The notes beneath the pieces are model-generated. The model saw nothing but the letters and a program-made list of their open reading frames with translations. It searched no databases and had not been told where the DNA came from. A stretch of 64,000 nt of DNA, taken from NCBI RefSeq assembly GCF_031458095.1, contig NZ_JAVDXU010000001.1:496001-560000 (forward strand), in the 5' to 3' direction. Source of the DNA: Pelomonas saccharophila_A (GTDB lineage Bacteria > Pseudomonadota > Gammaproteobacteria > Burkholderiales > Burkholderiaceae_C). Both the position numbers and the translations under genes were made by a program. This document shows positions 25,445 to 34,479 of this stretch, in pieces (the stretch's first letter is position 1; each line of letters begins with the position of its first letter).

Positions 25445-28237
25445 ATGAGAACCTTGACACCAGTCCTGCTGCTTGCCTTCGGCGCGAGCGCAGGCAGCCT
25501 CGCGCAGGCACAAGGCTGCGGCAGCGGTGGCGGTGTAACCGTCTGCCTCACGGCCACCGGGACCGCCAGCAACGTACAGCTTGGCTGGACCGTCAGCGGC
25601 ACCGTCACGTCGCTGGAGCTCTACCGAGACACCGACGCCGATCCCAACGGCCGCACTCGCATCGCCGTGCCGGCCAGCAGCGCCAGGAGCTACGTCGACG
25701 CCTCAGCCAATACCGGCATGTCCTATTGGTACTGGGTCAAGTTCACGACCAAGGCGGGCAGCTACAACTCGGGCTCGGCCAACGCCACGCTTGGCACCGC
25801 CTGCACGCCGACGGCCATCACGCCCTATATCAATGCCAACGGCTCGTGGGCGCAAACGGCTTCGGCCACCATCATGACCAGCGCCTCGGCCATCCTCGGT
25901 CCGCAGCCGACATCCGGCGGCACGTGGAGCTGGAGCGGCTGCGGCACCGCCGGTGCGTCGCGCGAGCAGACCGTCCAGCCGCCCGCAGCTTGCACGGCCA
26001 TCGCCACCTACACCAACAGCTGTGGTGCCAAGACGCAGCAGGCGTTTTCCATCAAGGTGGGCACCTGGACAAGCACAAAGTTCGGCGGCGGCGGCTACGT
26101 CAGCGGCCTGGTCTTCCACCCGACCACCGCTAACCTGCTGTACGCGCGCACCGACATCGGTGGCGCCTACCGCTGGAACCAGCCCACGTCGTCCTGGGTG
26201 CCCATCACCGACGGCTTGGGCTTCGGTGGCGGCGAGGCCAGTTTCCACGGCGTCGAGAGCATCGCCGTCGACCCGACAAACGACCAGCGCGTCTACATGG
26301 CCGCCGGCATGTACACATCCGGGGGCAACGGCCGCCTGTACATCTCTGGCAACCGCGGTGACCAGTGGACCTATGTCGCCCTGCCCTTCCCGCTGGGCGG
26401 CAACAACCCTGGCCGGGCCATTGGTGAGCGCCTGATGGTCGACCCCAACAAGCCGTCGACGTTGTTCTACGCCACGCGCACGGCCGGCCTGTGGAAGAGC
26501 GTCGACTCCGGCCTCACCTGGGCGCAAGTCACGTCGCTGTCCAGCGCCAAGCTGACCCAAGACCAGGTCAATGCCCTGGGCATGAACAGCGCGATGGGCG
26601 TCGAGACGGTCGTCTACGACACCGGCACCAGGGGCAGCGGCTCGGCCACGCAAACGATCTACGCCCCGATCGCGCCGGACTACGTCCAGACAGCGGGCCT
26701 CGCCTCGAACCTGTACAAGTCGACTAACGGCGGCGCTTCGTGGACCCCGGTCACGGTCCCGATCTCCGGCTATCACATCCCGCACATGGTGCGCGCCGCA
26801 GACGGCATGTTCTATGTGGTCTTTACCAAAGAGACCGGCCCAGGCGCCGGTGGCCCCGCCCGTCTGTACAAGTTCGACGGCAGCAACTGGACCTTGCTCA
26901 ACAGCAACGACTCGGCGGGCTACGGCGGCGTGTCCGTTTCCGGCACCGGTGCGACCACGCGCATTGCGCTGGGTGTGACCAACACCTGGGGCAGCTTCCC
27001 CGGCCAGCAGATCATCCGGCTGTCCGACGACGGCCGCAACTGGCGCGAGATCGCGGCCGCCATGCCGCATACGCCGGCCGACGGCGGCTTCTGGGGCTGG
27101 CCCGACGATGTCGAGATCGATCCGCTCAACCGAGAGCGCGTCCTGCACGTCTCTGGCGGCGGCGTCTGGGAAACCCGCAACGCGTCCTCGGCCACGCCGA
27201 GTTGGAACGAAGTGGTCGATGGCCTGGAGGAGACGGCCGTGCTGAGCCTGGCCACACCCCCCGCCGGCGCCATGTACACCGTGATCAACAGTTTGGGCGA
27301 TGTCGGCCTCTGGGTGCACACGGATCTTGCGACGAAGCCGACCCTGTCGCCGCGCACCGAATGGAGCAACAGCTTCGCCGCCGACATGGCATGGTCCGAC
27401 CCGCAGTACATGGCCACCATCGGCGTGGTCCTGGGCAACAGCACCGGCTATGGCATGTGGTCCGGCGACGGCGGCAAGACCTGGGCCAAGTTCGCCACCT
27501 ACCCGACGGGCGTCGCGGACAACAAGGGTGGAGAAGCGAGCATCGCCATCACGGCGCGCAGCAAGGCGGTCTGGGCGCCCGGCAACTCGGTGCCGTCCTA
27601 CACCACGGACAACGGCGCCACCTGGGTCGCGACCAATCTGCCGGCGATCAATACCATCTTCTCCCGCGCCTATCACCTGGTCGCCGATCGCAAGAACCCG
27701 AACAAGGTCTATGCCTACGATTCCGGTGGCCACTGGTGGGGCACGCCGGGCAAGGTCTACACGTCGACGGATGCCGGCCACACGTTCACGCTGAGCCAGA
27801 GCTCGGTGAACGCAGGGCTGGCTCCGAACTACTTCGGGAACACCTCGCTGGCGGTCAACCCCAATGCCGAGGGCGACCTCTGGCTGGCCGACGGCAACGC
27901 GGTGTACCACTCGACGGATTCGGGCACCACCTGGACCAAGCTCAGCAACTTCGCGTCGATCTTCATCGGCAACCCCTGGGCCGATGTGCAGGGTGCCAGC
28001 GCCATCGCGCTGGGCAAGGCCAAGGCCGGTGCGCCGTACTCGGCGGCGGTCTACGTCGTGGGCGTGAGCAACGGCGTGTGGGGCGTGCATCGCTCGGATG
28101 ACGGCGGCGCCACCTGGACTCGCTTCAACGACGACGCTCACCAGTTCGGCGGCATTGGCGTGATTGCGGCCGACCAGAACGTCTATGGCCGGATCTACGT
28201 CAGTGGCACGGGCCGAGGAATGCTTTACAGCAATTGA
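25445..28237 (+). CDS. Secreted GH74 xyloglucanase with N-terminal accessory modules
   Basis: A 930-residue endo-xyloglucanase of family GH74. After a signal peptide (cleavage near residue 23, AQAQG) come a fibronectin/Ig-like module (about 28-122) and a second module with LGPQPTSGGTWSWSG (about 123-210), seen on plant-wall enzymes of Cellvibrio and Xanthomonas. The catalytic double beta-propeller runs from about residue 213 to the end. Asp237 in ARTDIGGAYRW and Asp555 in DDVEIDP are the expected catalytic pair. SDDGG/STDAG bladed repeats are frequent. The catalytic part is very similar to the second GH74 at 30817. It opens the plus-strand enzyme block. Confidence 0.92.
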   Translation: MRTLTPVLLLAFGASAGSLAQAQGCGSGGGVTVCLTATGTASNVQLGWTVSGTVTSLELYRDTDADPNGRTRIAVPASSARSYVDASANTGMSYWYWVKFTTKAGSYNSGSANATLGTACTPTAITPYINANGSWAQTASATIMTSASAILGPQPTSGGTWSWSGCGTAGASREQTVQPPAACTAIATYTNSCGAKTQQAFSIKVGTWTSTKFGGGGYVSGLVFHPTTANLLYARTDIGGAYRWNQPTSSWVPITDGLGFGGGEASFHGVESIAVDPTNDQRVYMAAGMYTSGGNGRLYISGNRGDQWTYVALPFPLGGNNPGRAIGERLMVDPNKPSTLFYATRTAGLWKSVDSGLTWAQVTSLSSAKLTQDQVNALGMNSAMGVETVVYDTGTRGSGSATQTIYAPIAPDYVQTAGLASNLYKSTNGGASWTPVTVPISGYHIPHMVRAADGMFYVVFTKETGPGAGGPARLYKFDGSNWTLLNSNDSAGYGGVSVSGTGATTRIALGVTNTWGSFPGQQIIRLSDDGRNWREIAAAMPHTPADGGFWGWPDDVEIDPLNRERVLHVSGGGVWETRNASSATPSWNEVVDGLEETAVLSLATPPAGAMYTVINSLGDVGLWVHTDLATKPTLSPRTEWSNSFAADMAWSDPQYMATIGVVLGNSTGYGMWSGDGGKTWAKFATYPTGVADNKGGEASIAITARSKAVWAPGNSVPSYTTDNGATWVATNLPAINTIFSRAYHLVADRKNPNKVYAYDSGGHWWGTPGKVYTSTDAGHTFTLSQSSVNAGLAPNYFGNTSLAVNPNAEGDLWLADGNAVYHSTDSGTTWTKLSNFASIFIGNPWADVQGASAIALGKAKAGAPYSAAVYVVGVSNGVWGVHRSDDGGATWTRFNDDAHQFGGIGVIAADQNVYGRIYVSGTGRGMLYSN

Positions 28238-28353
28238 ACGGATGGCTCGGCAGGCCAACGTCCACCTTCGGGCGCCTGGCCTGCCGCCTCGTCCATCACC
28301 TGTCTCTTGTGGCGCCCAAGCTCCGAACCGGGACACCCAAAAAGCCCGATTCC

Positions 28354-28398
28354 GGAGGAGGCAACCGGAAGAGCGCTTTCAACCTTGCAAAGCAGAAC
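28354..28398 (+). promoter_or_regulatory. 5' leader with distant Shine-Dalgarno and hairpin, copy 2
   Basis: GGAGGAGG (28354-28361) followed by CAACCGG, a weaker hairpin (GCTTT...AAAGC, 28375-28393), then the ATG. It parallels the leader of the GH74 gene in order and sequence, and the similarity runs on into the signal-peptide codons. Confidence 0.45.
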
Positions 28399-29565
28399 AT
28401 GAGAACTTTGATACCCGCACTGCTGCTCGCCTTCGGCGCGAGCGCAGCATCAATCGCGCAGGCGCAAAGCAGCGGCACCGCTGCCGGCTCGACAGCCAAC
28501 GGCACGGCGGCCACCACCGCACCGGGCTCCATGCGAGACCTGACGAGCATCCAGCTGTCGCAGCAAATGTCGCCCGCCTGGAACGTGGGCAACTCGCTGG
28601 ACGCAACACCCAACGAGACCAACTGGGGCAACCCGCTGGTGAACCAGCAATTGCTCAACGCGGTGAAGGCGGCCGGCTTCAAGACCGTGCGCCTTCCGGT
28701 CAGCTGGAACCAGCATGCCGACGCCGACGGCAACGTCAGCCCGGCCTGGATGGCACGCGTCACCGAGGTCGTCGGTTATGCCCGCAATGCCGGCCTCTAC
28801 GTCGTGCTGAACACGCACCATGAAGGCAACTGGCTCATCCCGACCTATGCCCACCAAGCCAGTGCCAACGCGCGCCTGGCCAAGCTGTGGACGCAGATCG
28901 CCAACAACTTCAAGAACCACGATGACTACCTGCTGTTCGCCGGCACCAACGAGGTCATGGTTGCGGGCGACTACGGCCCACCCACGGCCGAGTACCAGGC
29001 CGTCCAGAACGGGTTCAACCAAGTCTTCGTCAGCGCGGTGCGCGCCACGGGTGGCAACAACGCGAAGCGCCATCTGGTGGTGCAGGGCTTCAACACCAAC
29101 ATCGACTCGACCTACAGCGGCTTCATCAAACCCACGGACCCAGCGGCCAACCGCTTGTTCCTCGAAGTGCATTTCTACGATCCGTTCAACTTCGCGCTCA
29201 ATGACAAGGGCAAGATCTGGCAGTGGGGTGCGATCGCGACCAACCCAGCGGCAACGGAGACCTGGGCCAACGAGGCCCACATCGACGCCCAGTTCCAGAA
29301 GCTGAAGACCCGCTTCGTCGACACCGGCATGCCGGTGCTGATGGGTGAATACGGCGCGGTCCTGAAGTCCGAGTACGACCCGGCCGGCATGTATCGCACC
29401 TACTGGACCAAATACGTGACCAGGTCCGCCGTCCAGCACGGCATCGTGCCTGTGTGGTGGGACAACGGCTACGACGCCAACCACCAGTTGGGCCTGTTCA
29501 ACCGCGCGACCGGCGCGCAGTACTTCCCTGAACTGATCAAGGCCATCGTCGACAACGCGAAGTAA
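28399..29565 (+). CDS. Secreted GH5 endoglucanase/xyloglucanase
   Basis: A 388-residue glycosidase of family GH5, most like subfamily 4, which contains xyloglucanases and endo-beta-1,4-glucanases. Signal peptide MRTLIPALLLAFGASAASIA, cleaved near residue 23, then a Ser/Thr/Ala-rich linker (24-45). Catalytic Glu185 is in FAGTNEVM (the acid/base, usual form NEP) and Glu317 in VLMGEYGA (nucleophile); other marks are WNVGNSLDAT, FKTVRLPVSW and NTHHEGNW. The signal peptide is nearly the same as in the GH74 before it. ATG at 28399 is favoured over 28234 because it starts the signal peptide. Confidence 0.92.
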   Translation: MRTLIPALLLAFGASAASIAQAQSSGTAAGSTANGTAATTAPGSMRDLTSIQLSQQMSPAWNVGNSLDATPNETNWGNPLVNQQLLNAVKAAGFKTVRLPVSWNQHADADGNVSPAWMARVTEVVGYARNAGLYVVLNTHHEGNWLIPTYAHQASANARLAKLWTQIANNFKNHDDYLLFAGTNEVMVAGDYGPPTAEYQAVQNGFNQVFVSAVRATGGNNAKRHLVVQGFNTNIDSTYSGFIKPTDPAANRLFLEVHFYDPFNFALNDKGKIWQWGAIATNPAATETWANEAHIDAQFQKLKTRFVDTGMPVLMGEYGAVLKSEYDPAGMYRTYWTKYVTRSAVQHGIVPVWWDNGYDANHQLGLFNRATGAQYFPELIKAIVDNAK

Positions 29566-29679
29566 GGAGTGAGCGGGTTTGGCCCCCCACCGATCAGCGC
29601 GGGATCCTTCGGCCTCCTGCGCCCTGACCAGGTGCCGCCGCGCCCTGCCCTTCCATCAGCGAACCAGACCTTTCCCCTC

Positions 29680-30798
29680 ATGAACAAGTGCAATCAACGA
29701 CTCATCGCCCTTTCCATCTTCACGGCCGGCCTGGCAGGTTGCGGCGGCAGCAGCGCAGGCAGCGACACGACGGGCCTCGCGGGCGCCAGTCCAGGCTCCG
29801 GAGTCAGTGGCAATACGCCGGCGAAGGCTCTCCCCTTTGAATGGAAATCCAGCGAGCCGCTGATCAAGCCGCCGGCCGACCGGGCGGACATCTTCGGCGT
29901 CAAGGACCCGAGCATCGTCTACCACGACGGCCGCTACCACGTCTTCATGACCACGGCCGGAAAGAACGGCTGGGGCATGGCCTACACGAGCTTTGCGAAC
30001 TGGGACGAGGCCCCCAAGGCCCCTCAGTTCATGCTCGACAAGTCACCCATCGGGCCGGGCTACCGCGCCGCCCCCCAGGTCTACTACTTTGCGCCGCAAA
30101 AGCTCTGGTATCTGATCTACCAGGGGGGTGACCCGCTGTATTCCACCACCAGCAACATCGCCGACCCGATGTCGTGGACGGCGCCGAAGCCCTTCTACGC
30201 GGCCGTGCCGGCAAGCGTCAAAGACGAAAAGGGCAATGCGGCCTGGCTGGACTTCTGGAACATCTGCGACGACAAGAAGTGCTATCTCTTCTTCACCGGC
30301 GACAACGGCCGCTTCTACCGCGCCGAGACGACCCTGGCGCGTTTCCCTGAGGGCTTCGCCGAACCTGTTGTCGTCCTGGATGAGAAGCGCGATGACGTGT
30401 TCGAGGCGAGCAACACCTACAAGATCGCCGGCACCAACCAGTACCTGACGCTGATCGAGGCGATGTCGCCCAGCGGCAGGTATTTCAGGGCGTGGACGGC
30501 GGATCGCCTGGACGGCAGCTGGCAACCCATTCCCGGTGCCCCGATGAACAGGTTCGCCGGCGCAGACAACGTCAAGTTCAACGACCGGATCTGGTCCGAA
30601 GGCGTGTCCCACGGCGAGATGGTCCGCGCCGGCATCGACCAGACGCTGGCCATCGACCCCTGCAAGCCACTGCAGTTCGTCTACCAGGGTCTGGACATGG
30701 AAAAGGGCAAGAACTACGAGTACATCGAGCTGCCCTATCGGCTGGGCGTGATCACCGCCACCGGCCCCAACGCCATCAGCGAGCTGTGCAAGAAGTAA
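29680..30798 (+). CDS. GH62 alpha-L-arabinofuranosidase lipoprotein
   Basis: A 372-residue enzyme of family GH62 that removes arabinose side chains from arabinoxylan or arabinan. Lipobox LAGC (residues about 18-21) suggests anchoring to the outer membrane. Family marks: FGVKDPSIVYHDGRYHVF (first catalytic Asp), GYRAAPQVYYFAPQKLWYL, WLDFWNICDDKKCYLFF with the second Asp, and DVFEAS with the likely general acid Glu. The five-bladed propeller fills residues about 50-370. It lies between the GH5 and the second GH74 in a row of five plus-strand glycosidases. Confidence 0.9.
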   Translation: MNKCNQRLIALSIFTAGLAGCGGSSAGSDTTGLAGASPGSGVSGNTPAKALPFEWKSSEPLIKPPADRADIFGVKDPSIVYHDGRYHVFMTTAGKNGWGMAYTSFANWDEAPKAPQFMLDKSPIGPGYRAAPQVYYFAPQKLWYLIYQGGDPLYSTTSNIADPMSWTAPKPFYAAVPASVKDEKGNAAWLDFWNICDDKKCYLFFTGDNGRFYRAETTLARFPEGFAEPVVVLDEKRDDVFEASNTYKIAGTNQYLTLIEAMSPSGRYFRAWTADRLDGSWQPIPGAPMNRFAGADNVKFNDRIWSEGVSHGEMVRAGIDQTLAIDPCKPLQFVYQGLDMEKGKNYEYIELPYRLGVITATGPNAISELCKK

Positions 30799-30816
30799 AC
30801 CCCCGCCGGATTGCTC

Positions 30817-33210
30817 ATGAACCAATGCAGTAAACGATCCTTTGTCCTTTCCATTCTTGCCTCGAGCATCACTGCGGCATGTGGCGGCGGCGGGGGTGGC
30901 AGCACGGGTGGCGACACGCTGCCCCCGCCCCCATCGCCTGGCGGCGCGACGCCGCCGCCACCGCCTCCTCCACCTCCCCCGGGCGGCAGTGGCGGGACGA
31001 TGTCCGGCTTCGCGACGTGGACGAGCGTCAAGTTCGGCGGCGGCGGCTATGTCAGCGGCCTGGTCTTCCATCCGACCGCTGCCGACTTGCTGTACGCGCG
31101 CACCGACATCGGCGGTGCCTACCGCTGGAACCAGGGCACGACGTCCTGGGTGCCCATTACGGACGGCCTGGGCTTCAGTGGCGGCGAGAGTCGCTACCAC
31201 GGCATCGAGAGCATCGCCGTCGATCCGAACAACGACCAGCTCGTCTACATGGCCGCCGGCATGTACACGTCGGATGGCAACGGCCGCCTCTACATCTCCA
31301 GCGACCGCGGCGACCATTGGACCTACATCGCCCTGCCCTTCCCCCTGGGCGGCAACAACCCCGGCCGGGCCATCGGCGAACGGCTGGCGGTCGACCCCAA
31401 CAAGCCTTCGACGCTGTTCTACGGCTCGCGCACGGCCGGCCTGTGGAAGAGCATCGACTCGGGCCTCAGCTGGGCCCAGGTCACTTCATTGTCGAACGTC
31501 CAGCTGACCCAGGATCAGATCAAAGCTCTGGGCATCGGCAGCGCGATGGGCGTCGAGCTGGTGGTGTTCGACACCGGCACCAAGGGCAGCGGTTCGGCCA
31601 CGCAGACGATCTACGCCGCAATCGCGCCGGACTACGTCCAAACCGCGGGCCTCCTCTCGAACCTGTACAAGTCGGCCGACGGCGGCGCTTCGTGGGCCGC
31701 GGTGTCAACGCCGATCTCCGGCCATCACATTCCGCACATGGTGCGCGCGGCCGACGGCATGTTCTATGTCGTGTTCACCAAGGGCTCAGGTCCGGGTGCC
31801 GACGGCCCCGCCCGGCTCTACAAGTTCGACGGCAGCAACTGGACCTTGCTGAAGGACCCGAACGCGGGGACGAGCGGCACCGGGTTCGGCCTTGGCGGCG
31901 TGTCCGTCTCCGGCAGCGGCGCGAGCACCCGCATTGCACTGGGCGTGACCAACTCCTGGGGCAACTGGAACGGCCAGCAGGTCGTCCAGTGGTCCGTCGA
32001 TGGCGGCAAGACCTGGCGCGAGATTGCGGCCACCATGCCGCACACGCTGCCCAGTGACGGGTTCGCCGGCTGGACCGACGATGTCGAGATCGATCCCCTC
32101 AACCCCGACCGCGTGCTGCACGTCCATGGCGGCGGCATCTGGGAAACACGCAACGCCTCCGCCGCCACGCCGAGCTGGAGCGACGCGACCGAGGGGCTCG
32201 AGGAGACCGCCACCCTCGCCCTTGCCACCCCGCCGGTCGGCGCAACGTACACCTTGATCAACAGTTCGGGCGACGTCGGCCCCTGGGTGCACACGAGCCT
32301 CGCGACCAAGCCGACCCTGTCGCCGCGCACCGAATGGAGCAACGGCTTCGCCGCCGACATGGCGTGGGCCGACCCGCAATATCTCGCCGCCATCGGCGTC
32401 GTCCTGGGCACCGGTGCGAGCTTCGGTTTCTCGTCTGGCGACGGCGGCAAAACCTGGGCAAGGTTCGTCACCCTCGCCCCCGGCGCTGCGGCCAACACGA
32501 GCCAGGAAGCAAGCATCGCGGTCACCGCGCGCAACAAAGCGGTCTGGGCGCCGGCGAATTCGGTGCCGTCGTACACCACGGACAACGGCGCGAGCTGGGT
32601 CGCGACCAATCTGCCGGCCATCAACAGCGTCTTCCCTCGCGGCTACCGGCTGGCCGCGGATCGCCAGAACCCCAACAAGGTCTATGCCTACGATTCCGGC
32701 GGCCATTGGTGGGGCACGCCGGGCAAGGTCTACGTCTCGACGGATGGCGGTCACACGTTCACGCTGAGCGCCGGCTCGTTGGCGGCGGGGCTGGCCCCCA
32801 ACTATTTCGCCAACACCTCGTTTGCAGTCAACCCCAACGCCGAAGGCGACCTCTGGCTGGCCGATGGCAACGCCGTCTACCACTCGACCGATTCGGGTGC
32901 GACGTGGACGAAGCTCAGCACCTTCGCGTCGATCTTTGCCGGCAACCCATGGGCCGACGTGCAGGGCGCCTCGGCGGTTGCACTGGGCAAGCCCAAGCTC
33001 GGCGCCGCGTACTCGGCGGCGGTCTATGTGGTGGGCGTGGTGGGCGGCCTGTGGGGTGTTTACCGCTCCGACGATGGCGGCGCTACCTGGTCGCGCTTCA
33101 ACGACGACGCGCATCAGTTCGGCGGCATCGGCGTCATGGCGGCCGACCAGAACGTGTATGGCCGGATCTACGTCAGCGGCACGGGCCGGGGCCTGCTGTA
33201 CAGCAACTGA
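30817..33210 (+). CDS. Second GH74 xyloglucanase, lipoprotein form
   Basis: A 797-residue GH74 enzyme. Here the N-terminus is a lipobox leader (ITAAC, Cys about residue 22), then a Gly- and Pro-rich linker with ten prolines in a row, and at once the catalytic double propeller. Catalytic Asp97 in ARTDIGGAYRW and Asp422 in DDVEIDP are in place. It lacks the two accessory modules of the first GH74 but is nearly the same in the catalytic part, so one copy is probably tethered to the cell surface and the other is released. The ATG at 30817 is chosen; a TTG two codons upstream is unlikely. Confidence 0.92.
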   Translation: MNQCSKRSFVLSILASSITAACGGGGGGSTGGDTLPPPPSPGGATPPPPPPPPPPGGSGGTMSGFATWTSVKFGGGGYVSGLVFHPTAADLLYARTDIGGAYRWNQGTTSWVPITDGLGFSGGESRYHGIESIAVDPNNDQLVYMAAGMYTSDGNGRLYISSDRGDHWTYIALPFPLGGNNPGRAIGERLAVDPNKPSTLFYGSRTAGLWKSIDSGLSWAQVTSLSNVQLTQDQIKALGIGSAMGVELVVFDTGTKGSGSATQTIYAAIAPDYVQTAGLLSNLYKSADGGASWAAVSTPISGHHIPHMVRAADGMFYVVFTKGSGPGADGPARLYKFDGSNWTLLKDPNAGTSGTGFGLGGVSVSGSGASTRIALGVTNSWGNWNGQQVVQWSVDGGKTWREIAATMPHTLPSDGFAGWTDDVEIDPLNPDRVLHVHGGGIWETRNASAATPSWSDATEGLEETATLALATPPVGATYTLINSSGDVGPWVHTSLATKPTLSPRTEWSNGFAADMAWADPQYLAAIGVVLGTGASFGFSSGDGGKTWARFVTLAPGAAANTSQEASIAVTARNKAVWAPANSVPSYTTDNGASWVATNLPAINSVFPRGYRLAADRQNPNKVYAYDSGGHWWGTPGKVYVSTDGGHTFTLSAGSLAAGLAPNYFANTSFAVNPNAEGDLWLADGNAVYHSTDSGATWTKLSTFASIFAGNPWADVQGASAVALGKPKLGAAYSAAVYVVGVVGGLWGVYRSDDGGATWSRFNDDAHQFGGIGVMAADQNVYGRIYVSGTGRGLLYSN

Positions 33211-33247
33211 CCCGTCCTGACCGTTCACCTCTCATCAGATAGTCCAA

Positions 33248-34459
33248 ATGCATCTCCTGATCCAACGCGCCGCGCACACGCTGGCCCTGCTCGGCGCCCT
33301 GGCAGCCCTTCCGGTCCACGCGCACGACACCCTCAAGCTCGACGCTCCCAAGCCCAATCTCGCGCCGACGCCGCCCATGGGTTGGAGCTCCTGGAACAAG
33401 TACGCCTGCAACGTCAACGAAAAGCTGATCCGCGAACAGGCCGACGCGATGGTCGCCTCCGGCATGAAAGACGCCGGCTACCAGTACATCAACGTCGACG
33501 ACTGCTGGCAGGCGAAGAGCCGTGATGCCGACGGCAACATCCAGGCCGACCCCGAGCACTTCCCGTCGGGCATCAAGGCACTGGCCGACTACGTGCACAG
33601 CAAGGGCCTGAAGTTCGGCCTCTACTCCGATGCCGGGTCCTTGACCTGCTTCGGCCGCCCGGGCAGCGCGGGCCATGAGTTCCAGGACGCGCTCCAGTAC
33701 GCCAAATGGGGCGTCGACTACTTCAAGTACGACTGGTGCTACACCGGCACCCGCAATGCGGAGGCGGCCTACACCATCATGGCCAAGGCCCTGCGCGAAT
33801 CGGGTCGCGACATCGTGTTCTCCCTCTGCGATTGGGGCGGCAGCAAGCCTGGCCGCTGGGCTCACCCCGTCGGTCACCTGTGGCGCACCACGGGCGACAT
33901 CTACGACGCCTGGGAGGGCAAGAAGGGCTGGTCGCACGGCATGATCAACATCCTCGACATGAACGCCGAGCTGTCAAGCGAGTCCGCCCCCAACGGCTGG
34001 AACGACCCCGACATGCTGGAAGTCGGCAACGGCGGCATGACGACCACCGAGTACGAGTCGCACTTCTCCCTTTGGGCCATGCTGGCCGCGCCGCTGATCG
34101 CCGGCAACGACCTCTCGAAGATGGACGCCGACACGCTGCGCATCCTCACCAACAAGGATGTCATCGCCGTCGACCAGGACCCGTTGGGCAAGCAAGGCAG
34201 CCGCGCGTTGAGGGAAGGCGAGCTGGAGGTCTGGGTGCGTCCGCTGCAGGGCGGCGAGCACACCGTTGTGCTGCTCAACCGCGGCAAGACGCCGGCCAAC
34301 ATGAAGGTGGCTTGGGACCTGCTCGGGCTGCCCGCCGACCAGAAGGCCGACGTGAAGGACCTGTGGAGCAAGAAGGTCACGAAGAGCGTCAGCGGCAGCT
34401 ACGGCGGCAAGGTCGCACCGCATGGCGTGATCATGGTGCGCGTCACGCCGCTGCGCTGA
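33248..34459 (+). CDS. GH27 alpha-galactosidase, exported
   Basis: A 403-residue alpha-galactosidase. Signal peptide ends near residue 25 (PVHAHD). Family marks: PPMGWSSWNKYACNVNE, YINVDDCW, the nucleophile Asp162 in YFKYDWC, and WNDPDMLEVGNGGM with the acid/base Asp. A beta-sandwich domain follows from about residue 310. On xyloglucan it would not act on the usual beta-galactose, so its natural substrate may be galactomannan or galactose-decorated oligosaccharides taken along with hemicellulose. It is in line with the GH74 gene, 37 bases apart. Confidence 0.93.
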   Translation: MHLLIQRAAHTLALLGALAALPVHAHDTLKLDAPKPNLAPTPPMGWSSWNKYACNVNEKLIREQADAMVASGMKDAGYQYINVDDCWQAKSRDADGNIQADPEHFPSGIKALADYVHSKGLKFGLYSDAGSLTCFGRPGSAGHEFQDALQYAKWGVDYFKYDWCYTGTRNAEAAYTIMAKALRESGRDIVFSLCDWGGSKPGRWAHPVGHLWRTTGDIYDAWEGKKGWSHGMINILDMNAELSSESAPNGWNDPDMLEVGNGGMTTTEYESHFSLWAMLAAPLIAGNDLSKMDADTLRILTNKDVIAVDQDPLGKQGSRALREGELEVWVRPLQGGEHTVVLLNRGKTPANMKVAWDLLGLPADQKADVKDLWSKKVTKSVSGSYGGKVAPHGVIMVRVTPLR

Positions 34460-34479
34460 CTGCAGGCCCATGTAAGCCC

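Noticed and set aside
25703..28336. 877-codon minus-strand frame opposite the GH74 gene
   Set aside because: It mirrors the coding strand of GH74, has shadow-type composition (Gly, Val, Arg, Asp, His) and no domain.
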